From positions 1 through 64,000 of the forward strand of contig NZ_SNVV01000019.1 of NCBI RefSeq assembly GCF_004361735.1: a stretch of 64,000 bases of DNA, read 5' to 3'. Shown piece after piece: positions 34,421-41,999 of the stretch. Source of the DNA: Azoarcus indigens (GTDB taxonomy: Bacteria > Pseudomonadota > Gammaproteobacteria > Burkholderiales > Rhodocyclaceae). The notes beneath the pieces are model-generated. The model saw nothing but the letters and a program-made list of their open reading frames with translations, did no database searches and was not told where the DNA came from. The number at the start of each line of letters is the position of its first letter. Position 1 is the stretch's first letter. The position numbers were made by a program, and so were the translations under genes.

Positions 34421-34437
34421 GGCAAGCTCCGTGCCAC
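34421..34437 (-). promoter_or_regulatory. Sigma-54 promoter for the cytochrome c/b561 operon
   Basis: On the minus strand the sequence is GTGGCACGGAGCTTGCC, a full match to TGGCACG-N4-TTGC. The predicted transcription start is near 34410. Confidence 0.88.
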
Positions 34438-34562
34438 CGTGGCAGAAGCGGGGCAGAACGGGGGCGCGGCCAGGGCGCGGCCGCTGCCTGAAGCGGGCAC
34501 TTGCACGCCGTGGAGGGACGGGGCGGGGTTGCTGTGGAAAAAGCGGCCATGTTGCAAGGAAA

Positions 34563-34578
34563 TGGCAAGCTCCTTGCT
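34563..34578 (+). promoter_or_regulatory. Second sigma-54-like element, toward the activator gene
   Basis: TGGCAAGCTCCTTGCT has GG-N10-GC spacing and one mismatch to TGGCACG. It also shares GGCAAGCTCC with the element at 34421 and is partly palindromic, so it could be a degenerate copy rather than a promoter. If used, the activator would be autoregulated. Confidence 0.45.
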
Positions 34579-34608
34579 ACTTTCCGTTTCGGTGTGCTGG
34601 ACGCCGGT

Positions 34609-34645
34609 TGCCACAATCTGGAGCAACCGTGTCATATTGGAACAC
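34609..34645. promoter_or_regulatory. Paired activator sites between the cytochrome operon and the activator gene
   Basis: TGCCACAATCTGGAGCA (34609-34625) lies inside a larger inverted repeat (CGGTTGC/GCAACCG, 34605-34629). GTGTCATATTGGAACAC (34629-34645) follows. The TGGARCA anchors are 19 bp apart, the same spacing as upstream of the aldehyde dehydrogenase. Confidence 0.65.
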
Positions 34646-34702
34646 CTGCGGCAGCCGGACAAAAAAAGACAAGCGCCGTAGGCAGGAAAGGAGGAGGAGG
34701 AG

Positions 34703-36715
34703 ATGGGGCAGTTTCCCACGCCGGAGACGCAGGTCATGCGTCTGGCCGAGCTGCGACGACGTTTTCTCGAGCTGGGGCAGGTGCCGGAAGACGGGCTGAC
34801 GCCCACGGTGCTGAAATCCTGGCAGCGCTGCCGCGAGCTAGGGGTTGCCGCCGGCGACCGCCACGAGCAGGGCGGCACCGGCCGCGCCGGGTTGTCGGAA
34901 GCCCGGGAGCGCAGCGAGTCGCTGCTGAATCACGCCAGCGGCATCATGGAGCATATCTTCGAGCAGATCCGCGCGTCGGGCAGCATGGTGCTGCTGGCCG
35001 ACGCAGAGGGTCTGATCCTGCACGGGCTGGGCGATCCGGACTTCGTCGGCCGCGCCAACCGGGTTGCACTGCAGCCGGGCGCGAGCTGGAGCGAGACCGA
35101 TCGCGGCACCAATGCCATTGGCACTGCGCTGGCCGAAGGCGCCGCGGTGGAGGTGTTCGGCCACGAGCACTACCTGGAACGCAACGGCGTGCTCACCTGC
35201 AGCGCGGCGCCGGTGTTCGATCCCTCCGGCCTGTTGCTGGGGGTGCTGGACATCTCGGCTGACTACCGCAATTACCAGCGCCATACCCTGGGGCTGGTAC
35301 GGCTGGCGGTGCGGCTGCTGGAGCGGCGCCTGTTCGAGGCCGAGCATGCGCGCCAGATCCTGCTCGGCTTCCACTCCCGGCCGGAATGCGTGGGCGGCCT
35401 GCAGGAGGCGATGCTGGCGGTGGCCGCCGACGGCGAGATCATCGCCGCCGACGCCGCCGCCCGCGAGCTGCTGGGGCCGCTGCTCGCCAGCGGCCGTGGC
35501 ACCGCCTTCGGCAATGTGTTCAAGACCGCCTTCGGCATCGCCATGGACAGGGGCGCGCGCGATCCCTCCTCCCTGCTGGCGCTGGAGCTGCGCAACGGCG
35601 CCACCGTCTATGCCCGGCTGCGTACCACCCTGCTGTGGCCGGGCAGTCGCAGCGAACGGCCGGCAGGCGAGCGCAACGGTACCGCCGCCCAGGCTCCGCG
35701 TGCCCAGGGCGTCGCCGCCACCACCTTGCATACCCTGGCCACCGGCGATGCCGGCCTGCAGCGTGCGCTGGACCGCGCCGCCCGCACCCTGGGCAAGGAC
35801 ATCCCGCTGTTGATCCAGGGCGAATCCGGCGTCGGCAAGGAGCTGTTCGCCCGCGCGGTGCACAACAGCGGGCCGCGTCGCGACGGGCCTTTCGTCGCGG
35901 TGAACTGCGCCGCCATCCCGGAGAACCTGATCGAGTCCGAGCTGTTCGGTTACACCGGCGGCGCCTTCACCGGCGCGCGGCGGGAAGGCGCGGTTGGCCG
36001 CATCCAGCAGGCCCACGGCGGCACGCTCTTCCTGGACGAGATCGGCGACATGCCGCTGGGCATGCAGGCGCGGCTGCTGCGGGTGCTGCAGGAGCGTTGC
36101 GTGACGCCGGTGGGGGCCAGCCGCCAGGTGGCGGTGGATATCTCGCTGGTCTGCGCCACCCATCGCCTGCTGCGCGAAGCGGTGCGCGACGGCAGCTTCC
36201 GCGAGGATCTGTATTACCGGGTGAACGGCCTCACGGTGACGCTGCCGCCGCTGCGCGAGCGCAGCGACATCGGCGCGCTGGTGGACAAGCTGCTGGCCGA
36301 CGAGCTGGCGGATGCCGGCTTCCGCCGCAAGGTGGTGGTCGGTGAGGAGGTGATGCGCTTCTTCGAGGGCTATGCCTGGCCGGGTAACGTGCGCCAGCTG
36401 CACAACGTGATCCGGGTCGCGGTGGCGCTGCTGGATGAGGATGAGACCGAGATCCTGCCGCAGCACCTGCCGGAGGAACTGTTCGGCGCCGACCCGGCCG
36501 ACCTGCGCAGGCCGGCGGCGCTGGCCGAGTCACCCTTGCCCGGCTATGGCCGGCCGGCCAGCGGCGGGGCGGCGGTGGGGCGCAGCCTGGACGAGGTGGA
36601 GCGGGAGACCATCGCCGCGGTGATGCAGGAGGTGGGCGGCAATGTGTCGGCGGCGGCGCGGCGGCTGGGCATCAGCCGCAACACGCTGTACCGCAAGCTG
36701 GGAAGGAATCCCTGA
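34703..36715 (+). CDS. acoR: AcoR-family sigma-54-dependent transcriptional activator
   Basis: This is a 670-residue activator. It has an N-terminal helical/GAF region (about 40-210, with SWSETDRGTNAIGTAL), a PAS-like segment (about 225-320), and a AAA+ domain with Walker A GESGVGKE (373-380), sigma-54 contact loop GAFTGA (420-425) and TLFLDEIGDMPL. A C-terminal Fis-type HTH (GGNVSAAARRLGISRNTLYRKL) ends it. All parts are intact. GGAGGAGGAG precedes the ATG. AcoR relatives respond to acetoin, alcohols or aldehydes. The three sigma-54 promoters with matching upstream sites in this window are its likely targets. Confidence 0.9.
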   Translation: MGQFPTPETQVMRLAELRRRFLELGQVPEDGLTPTVLKSWQRCRELGVAAGDRHEQGGTGRAGLSEARERSESLLNHASGIMEHIFEQIRASGSMVLLADAEGLILHGLGDPDFVGRANRVALQPGASWSETDRGTNAIGTALAEGAAVEVFGHEHYLERNGVLTCSAAPVFDPSGLLLGVLDISADYRNYQRHTLGLVRLAVRLLERRLFEAEHARQILLGFHSRPECVGGLQEAMLAVAADGEIIAADAAARELLGPLLASGRGTAFGNVFKTAFGIAMDRGARDPSSLLALELRNGATVYARLRTTLLWPGSRSERPAGERNGTAAQAPRAQGVAATTLHTLATGDAGLQRALDRAARTLGKDIPLLIQGESGVGKELFARAVHNSGPRRDGPFVAVNCAAIPENLIESELFGYTGGAFTGARREGAVGRIQQAHGGTLFLDEIGDMPLGMQARLLRVLQERCVTPVGASRQVAVDISLVCATHRLLREAVRDGSFREDLYYRVNGLTVTLPPLRERSDIGALVDKLLADELADAGFRRKVVVGEEVMRFFEGYAWPGNVRQLHNVIRVAVALLDEDETEILPQHLPEELFGADPADLRRPAALAESPLPGYGRPASGGAAVGRSLDEVERETIAAVMQEVGGNVSAAARRLGISRNTLYRKLGRNP

Positions 36716-36836
36716 ACGCGCCGGCGTGGCGGTGGTACCGGGGGCAGAGGCGATTGCCCGCGATGGCAATTGCATGGTCGGCCAGTGGCCGGAAGCTCCT
36801 GCAAAGGCGGCCGGGAGGCTGCGCGAGCAGAAAAAA

Positions 36837-36908
36837 GCCCGGCGCGCCGCGGGCAGGGAGGGCTGCGGAGTGGTGCAGCCGATGGTGACGCCCCGCGGCA
36901 CGCCGGGC
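36837..36908 (-). terminator. Long-stem terminator after the Nif11-like gene
   Basis: GCCCGGCGCGCCGCGGG (36837-36853) pairs with CCCGCGGCACGCCGGGC (36892-36908) except for one base, with an inner hairpin (GGCTGC/GCAGCC) in the loop. On the minus strand six T follow. A further hairpin (36907-36938) sits just after the stop codon. Confidence 0.75.
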
Positions 36909-36942
36909 GCCGGCGCTTCCGCAAGGGAAGGCCGGCGCAAGC

Positions 36943-37170
36943 TCAGGCGCGCAGCAGCGCCTTGACCAGGCGCTCGGAGAGCTGGTCGGCGGTGAATTGC
37001 GGTTCGTTGGGCGGGTACAGTTCGACTTCGTCCAGCGGGTAGCCGCTTTCGCGCGCCAGGGTCAGCAGTTCCTTGATCTTCTGGCAGGAGCGCAGCTGCT
37101 CACCCAGCGCCGCGTCGCTGCGGGCCTTGTCCGAAAAGGCCTTGATGTCCTTGATTGCCATATCGTCCAT
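36943..37170 (-). CDS. Small Nif11-like domain protein
   Basis: This is a protein of about 75 residues. MAIKDIKAFSDKARSDAALGEQL followed by KIKELLTLARESGYPLDEVEL has the helix pattern of the Nif11 domain, known from nitrogen-fixation loci and as leader of some modified peptides. Only one cysteine (RSCQK) is present, and the C-terminal 30 residues have no Cys/Ser/Thr-rich core or double-glycine site, so a peptide-natural-product precursor is unlikely. Starts at 37182, 37170 or 37161 are possible; none has a strong ribosome site. It stands alone between the activator and the TonB receptor. Confidence 0.6.
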   Translation of the reverse strand: MDDMAIKDIKAFSDKARSDAALGEQLRSCQKIKELLTLARESGYPLDEVELYPPNEPQFTADQLSERLVKALLRA

Positions 37171-37279
37171 TCTCGATTGCATTGATGACGGGAGGCGCCA
37201 GGCGCCCCACCGACGCGCGAACGCCGGCGGGCGCCGTTCTGCAAATTTGATGCCGTCGGGAGCGGGTTTTGCGCTCCTT

Positions 37280-37302
37280 TTTTGTTTTCAATAAAAACAA
37301 AA
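37280..37302. repeat. AT-rich palindrome upstream of the Nif11-like gene
   Basis: TTTTGTTTT (37280-37288) and AAAACAAAA (37294-37302) form a perfect 9-bp inverted repeat in an otherwise GC-rich region. It lies about 110 bases before the Nif11-like start and may be part of its promoter. Confidence 0.55.
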
Positions 37303-37359
37303 GCTTATGGCGAATCCTGCGCCTTGTTGAAGCTTGCCAGGCCGCTGCTTTCGGCGGTT

Positions 37360-37387
37360 TTGCGACATTGTGCGCAGGATGTCGCAA
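37360..37387. repeat. Inverted repeat after the TonB receptor gene
   Basis: TTGCGACAT (37360-37368) and ATGTCGCAA (37379-37387) are perfect arms around ten bases, 35 bases past the receptor stop. There is no T run, so it may be an operator or a 3' hairpin. Confidence 0.55.
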
Positions 37388-37421
37388 GCCTTGCAGAGCA
37401 GCCCGGCAAGCGGGCGCAGGC

Positions 37422-40268
37422 TCAGAAGCGGTAGCCCAGTTCCAGCCAGTATTGCCGGCCTTTCTCGTACTTGACGCCGTAGTCGCCGTCTTCGATCTCG
37501 TTCTTGCGGCTCAGTAGGTTGTCGATGGAGAGGGCGACGAAGGCTTCCTGACCGGCGGCCACAGGCAGGCTCCAGTTCAGCCGCATGTCCCAGGCGATGG
37601 CCTTGCCGAACTTGTGCTTCTCCCATACCTGCGCGGTGCCGCCGTCATAGGGCACGCTGGTGCCGGTATTGACCATCTTTTCGAAGCCGTCGCGCACGCG
37701 GAAGAAGTTGCCCACGGTCAGGCGCCAGGCGGGAATCTGGGTGTTGAGCAGCAGGCGCGCGGTCCACGGCCGGGCGTAGTTGTCCGCCGGGCGGTCACCG
37801 TAGGCCATGGCCTTGCCGTCATAGATGATGGTGCGATCCACGCCGCCGGTGAGTTCGCTGATGACGTCGCTGTAATTGGTATGCGAAGTGGTGACGCTGG
37901 TCTTGTCGACCGCCAGCAGCACATGGGTGGCGGTGCCGCTGAAACGGATGGGCTGGTCGGTTTCGGCGGTGAGGGTCCAGCTGCGGGCGTCGGAGTAGCC
38001 GACGTTGTCGGCGTAATAGTTGGCGGCGGAGCGCAGGTGCATCACCAGTTCGTCGCGGCTCTCGCGCAGCACTCGCTTCAGGCTCCAGGTGGTGCCGGCC
38101 CACTTCTGGCTCAGGCCCAGCATCTTCTCGTCCACATAGGGCACTTTCATGTCGCCGGTCTTCCACATGCTCCAGGTGGTGGACTGTACGGGCGCGGCCC
38201 AGTCGGTGAGCAGGCCGCCGCTGAGGCTGCGGACCTGGGTAGTGGATTGCAGCGCCAGCCGCTCGGCACGGGTGTAGTTGTCCATGAAGTTGCGGGCGTA
38301 GTAACGGTTGAGGCCGCCTTCCAGCCGGGTGGAGCCATTGCCGAAAACGTCCCAGAACGCTGCGGAGCGTGGCGACCAGGTGGCCTCGGGGGCGAGCTGG
38401 TCGGCGTCATAGCGCAGGCCCAGGCGCAGGCGCACGTCGCCCAGTTTCATGTCGTCCTGTAGGTAGAAGGCACGGCTGGTGTTCTCCACCGCGAAGCTGC
38501 CGGCGAAGTAGATCAGGCGGGAGCGCAGGTACTGGCCGGCGGCGCTGCTGTTCCAGGGCGTGGAGAGCGAGCAGGTTTCGGTATCCACGCCGCCGCCCAC
38601 CATGTTGCAGGTGCTGGTGTCGGCGGAGGTGGTGTATTGGGTGTATTGGGTTTTACGCTCGTAGTCGAAACGCTGGTGGCTGAGTTCCAGGCCCGCCTGG
38701 ATGCGGTGCTCCAGGCCGAGCAACCGGAAGGCTTCCCAATCGGCCTTGGCCTGGTAGCTCACCGTTTCCTGCGTTTGGTCCACATCGCCGAAGCCGCCTT
38801 CGTAGCTCATCCAGCCGGTCGCGCTGCTCGCGCTGGTCTGCAGGCCCCAGTTCTTGTCGGCGGAATAGCGCCAGCCCTTCCAGGTGGTGCCGTCGGATTC
38901 GCGTGAGCTTTCCATCTTGTTCCAGGTGAGGCGGTGGTTCACCGTGGCCTTGCCGAGCGCGTGGTGCAGGCCGAGATTGACGCCGTAGCCGCCGCTGCGC
39001 AGATCAAAATCGCTGTTCCTGGCGTCGGCGATGAAGTAGCTGCCGCCGGCCGGGGCGTAGAGCAGCGAGAAGTCGCCGCCGAGCTCGCCGCCCGGTGTCC
39101 AGAAGCCGCGCAGGAAGTAGTTGTCGCTATAGCGGGACTGGACCTTGTCGCTGTCGTCGCCCTGGCTGTTGCCGCGGCTGTAGCCCTTGAGCGGAATCTC
39201 AGAGGTGCGGCGCACCACGCTGCCGATGAGGCCGAGGTTCTCGGTGGGTTTGCCCTGCAGCGCCAGGCGGTAGGTCCATTTCTCGAAATCGGGCTGGGTG
39301 TTCTCGGTGGCGGACCAGGCGGCGATCTCCTCCTGCGCCGGGCTGAGGTACTGCTTCATCCACTCGGAGCGGGTGTGCTCCACCGACACCTGGCCGCCGA
39401 AGCTGCGGGTGGGCGCGCAGGTATCCGCCTCCACCACGCCGCCGGAGAAGCGGCCGAACTCGGCGGGCACGTTGGCATCCCGCACGGTGATGTTGCACAG
39501 CAGGCTGCTGTCGATGGCGAAGCCCTGGCTGGCCGAGGGCGGCGCGGCGTTGTTGTTGGAGCCGCTGGTGCCGTCTGCCGTGCGGTTGGCCGGGTTGATG
39601 TCGTTGTTGATGGACATGCCATCCATGCGGTAGAGGTTGGTGTAGTACTTGGCGCCGTTGATGCTGATGTCCGCCGGCGCGATCTCGCCCTGGTTGCCGC
39701 TCGCCAGCTGGTTGTTGTCGAACTGCACGCTGGGATGGATGCGCAGTAGGCTGGTGATGTCGCCATTGCCGCCGGCCAGAGCGTCGATCTTCTCGCGGTC
39801 CAGGCTCATGCTGCCCATGGACTCCGCCTGCGCCACCACCCGCACCTCCGGCAGCAGGCCGGCGGTGACGTCCACCTGCGGCAAGGCGGTTTCCTTGCCG
39901 GCCTCCACCACTACCACGTTGCCCGGCCGCAGCGCGAAGCCTAGGCCGCTGCCTTCGAGCAGACGCTCCAGCGCCTGCAGCGGGGTCAGCATGGCTTTCA
40001 GCGCCGGGCTGCTGCGGCCGCGCACCAGCGCCGGATCGAACACGATCTGCAGCCTGGCCTGGTCGCCAAGGGAGAACAGGGCCTGTGCCAGCGGCTGCGC
40101 GGGGAGGTCGAAATGCTGCGCCGTTGCGGCGGCCTGGGCGAGCGCGGAGGAGGGGGTGGCAATGCCCAGGGTCAGACCCAGGTTCAGGCCGAGGGCCAGC
40201 GCGAGCGGGGCGATGCGGCGCGGGGCCAGGGGGGCAAGGGGGGAGCGGCGGGCGCCGGCGGCGGGCAT
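37422..40268 (-). CDS. TonB-dependent transducer with STN domain
   Basis: This is an outer-membrane receptor of about 948 residues. After the signal peptide (SSALAQ) comes an STN domain (FDLPAQPLAQALFSLGDQARLQIVFD), the part that signals to FecR in transducing receptors. Then come a plug (DITSLLRIHPSVQFDNNQ, NGAKYYTNLYRMDGMSIN) and a barrel ending QYWLELGYRF. ATG 40268 has AGGA at a good distance; ATG 40343 (AAAGGA) would add 25 residues. It belongs with fecR and fecI just upstream, so it should sense and import a chelated metal. Large extracellular loops contain several Cys pairs. Confidence 0.88.
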   Translation of the reverse strand: MPAAGARRSPLAPLAPRRIAPLALALGLNLGLTLGIATPSSALAQAAATAQHFDLPAQPLAQALFSLGDQARLQIVFDPALVRGRSSPALKAMLTPLQALERLLEGSGLGFALRPGNVVVVEAGKETALPQVDVTAGLLPEVRVVAQAESMGSMSLDREKIDALAGGNGDITSLLRIHPSVQFDNNQLASGNQGEIAPADISINGAKYYTNLYRMDGMSINNDINPANRTADGTSGSNNNAAPPSASQGFAIDSSLLCNITVRDANVPAEFGRFSGGVVEADTCAPTRSFGGQVSVEHTRSEWMKQYLSPAQEEIAAWSATENTQPDFEKWTYRLALQGKPTENLGLIGSVVRRTSEIPLKGYSRGNSQGDDSDKVQSRYSDNYFLRGFWTPGGELGGDFSLLYAPAGGSYFIADARNSDFDLRSGGYGVNLGLHHALGKATVNHRLTWNKMESSRESDGTTWKGWRYSADKNWGLQTSASSATGWMSYEGGFGDVDQTQETVSYQAKADWEAFRLLGLEHRIQAGLELSHQRFDYERKTQYTQYTTSADTSTCNMVGGGVDTETCSLSTPWNSSAAGQYLRSRLIYFAGSFAVENTSRAFYLQDDMKLGDVRLRLGLRYDADQLAPEATWSPRSAAFWDVFGNGSTRLEGGLNRYYARNFMDNYTRAERLALQSTTQVRSLSGGLLTDWAAPVQSTTWSMWKTGDMKVPYVDEKMLGLSQKWAGTTWSLKRVLRESRDELVMHLRSAANYYADNVGYSDARSWTLTAETDQPIRFSGTATHVLLAVDKTSVTTSHTNYSDVISELTGGVDRTIIYDGKAMAYGDRPADNYARPWTARLLLNTQIPAWRLTVGNFFRVRDGFEKMVNTGTSVPYDGGTAQVWEKHKFGKAIAWDMRLNWSLPVAAGQEAFVALSIDNLLSRKNEIEDGDYGVKYEKGRQYWLELGYRF

Positions 40269-40393
40269 GTGGAACGTCCTCGAATGGGCTTGAGTACCCG
40301 TAGGACGCATGGCCGCGCCGGCCACCTCACCCCCTTGCTTCATTTTTCCTTTGTGAGCGTTCTGCGGGTGCGGCGCCCGGCAGGGCCGCCGCC

Positions 40394-41326
40394 TCACTCG
40401 CGCAACAGGATGAGGCCGGGCAGCAGGCTTGCCCGCAGGCCGCTGCCGGCGGCCAGCGCGGCGGCGGCGGCGTCCGGGTCGCGCGCATCCACCACTGCGG
40501 AGAGCCGGCGCTGGCGGGCGACGTCGCCCAGCACTAGTACCGGCTTGTGGGTGTAGCGGCCCAGCCGCTCCGCCGCCTCGGCGACGCTGACGTCGTCGAA
40601 GCCCAGCATGCCATGCGTCCAGCTTTCGCCGGCGGCGCTGGCCTGGGCCGCGGCGAGGGCGCCTGCGTCTGCCACCGTGGCCGACTCGCCGGTGCGGAGC
40701 ACGCGGCTGGCGGGTGGATCGCAGGGCAGGCAGCGCACTTCGACCCGGCTCTCGTACACCGCGACGCGGGTCGCATCCTCGGTGCGTTCGACTTCGAAAC
40801 GGGTGCCCAGCGCGGTGGCGCTGGCGGTGTTGGTGAGGACGACGAAGGGCGGCAGGCCGCCGGCGCTGCTGCGTACCTGGAATAGCGCGCGGCCGCGCAG
40901 CAGCCGGACTTCGCGCCGCCCGCCATCCTCGCGGTAGGTGATGGCGCTGTCGCTGTCGAGGATGGCGGTGGAGCCGTCGGCCAGGGTGAGGGTGAGAATT
41001 TCGCCGGTGGCTGCAATGTGGTCGGCGCGCAGGTGCAGCACCGCGGCGGGGCCGAGGCCGCCGGCCAGCAGGCTGCCGGCGAGCAGCAGCGCCAGCACCG
41101 CGCTCTTGCGCCGGCGCGGGGCGAGGCGGTTACGGTCTACCTGGCCGAGTTGTTGCCACAGGCGTTCCAGTTTGCGGTAGGTGGCGGCGTGGTCGGGGTG
41201 GGCGGCGTACCAGCTGTCGAAGGCGTTTTCCTCGGCGGCGCTGAGGGCGCCGCGGCCGCGCCGCACCAGCCAGCGGCTGGCTTCCACCGCGACCGGGTCG
41301 TCGGCGCCGCGCTTGGCCATGCTCAT
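40394..41326 (-). CDS. fecR: FecR-type anti-sigma regulator
   Basis: This 310-residue inner-membrane protein has a cytoplasmic N-terminal region (ASRWLVRRGRGALSAAEENAFDSW), a transmembrane helix near 75-95 (VLALLLAGSLLAGG) and a periplasmic FecR domain (LTLADGSTAILDSDSAITY, RALFQVRSSAGGLPPFVV). The C-terminal receptor-contact domain is also present. It relays the receptor signal to the ECF sigma factor. It lies 7 bases after fecI and upstream of the transducer gene. Confidence 0.92.
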   Translation of the reverse strand: MSMAKRGADDPVAVEASRWLVRRGRGALSAAEENAFDSWYAAHPDHAATYRKLERLWQQLGQVDRNRLAPRRRKSAVLALLLAGSLLAGGLGPAAVLHLRADHIAATGEILTLTLADGSTAILDSDSAITYREDGGRREVRLLRGRALFQVRSSAGGLPPFVVLTNTASATALGTRFEVERTEDATRVAVYESRVEVRCLPCDPPASRVLRTGESATVADAGALAAAQASAAGESWTHGMLGFDDVSVAEAAERLGRYTHKPVLVLGDVARQRRLSAVVDARDPDAAAAALAAGSGLRASLLPGLILLRE

Positions 41327-41333
41327 GCGGCCC

Positions 41334-41825
41334 TCAGTCGGGCAGTACGGCGTGGCAGGCGAGCAGCACCCGCATCATGTGCTTTTCCACCGCGCTGACG
41401 GAGATGCCCAGGCTGGCGGCGGTCTGGGCGTAGCTGAGGCCGTCCAGCTTGTGCAGCACGAAGACTTCCACGCTGCGTGGCGGCAGCGCGGCGATGGCGG
41501 CCTCCAGCCGGCGCAGCGTCTGGCGCAGGGCGGCGATCTCCAGCGTGTCCGGCGCGCCGTTCTGCTCGGCCAGGCCGGCGGCGTATTCCCCTAGCACCGT
41601 CTGCTCGCGGGCGCAGCGGCGATGCCAGTCCATGGCGATGTTGGCGGCGACGCGGAACACATAGGCGCGGTGATTGGCCGGCTCGGTGGCGGGGCGGGCG
41701 CCGGCCAGCCGCAGCCAGGTGTCCTGCGCGCAGTCGCGGGCGATGTCGCGCGAGCCGGTGCGGCGGGCGAGGAAATCGACCAGTTCGCGGTAGTGGTCGA
41801 GTACGGCGTCGGCGAGCGGGGACAT
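41334..41825 (-). CDS. fecI: FecI-type ECF sigma factor
   Basis: This is a 163-residue iron-starvation sigma factor. The sigma region 2 sequence is RDIARDCAQDTWLRLAG with AYVFRVAANIAMDWHRR. Region 4 is ALPPRSVEVFVLHKLDGLSYAQTAASLGISVSAVEKHM. It should direct transcription of the transducer gene with fecR control. A Fur box 70-90 bases upstream points to iron repression. Confidence 0.93.
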   Translation of the reverse strand: MSPLADAVLDHYRELVDFLARRTGSRDIARDCAQDTWLRLAGARPATEPANHRAYVFRVAANIAMDWHRRCAREQTVLGEYAAGLAEQNGAPDTLEIAALRQTLRRLEAAIAALPPRSVEVFVLHKLDGLSYAQTAASLGISVSAVEKHMMRVLLACHAVLPD

Positions 41826-41894
41826 GGCAGAGAAGGGCAGGGCCGCCGCCGGGAGTAAGGCCGGGCGCGGCTTGCGGCGTCGTTGAATTGGCGA

Positions 41895-41917
41895 TGATGG
41901 TAATGATTATCATTTGT
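41895..41917. promoter_or_regulatory. Fur box upstream of fecI
   Basis: GATGGTAATGATTATCATTTGTG contains AATGATTATCATT, a close match to the Fur consensus GATAATGATAATCATTATC. It lies between the peroxidase fusion gene and fecI. Confidence 0.85.
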
Positions 41918-41999
41918 GTGCGCAAGGAATTATGACGAAAGGCGTAGTTCTGCGGCGCCCAGCCTCGCCTCGCCCTGGGCTGTGCCATCCCGCGCGGGC

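Noticed and set aside
36943-37170. Nif11-like protein as a modified-peptide precursor
   Set aside because: There is no core region rich in Cys/Ser/Thr, no cleavage motif and no modification or export enzyme in the window.
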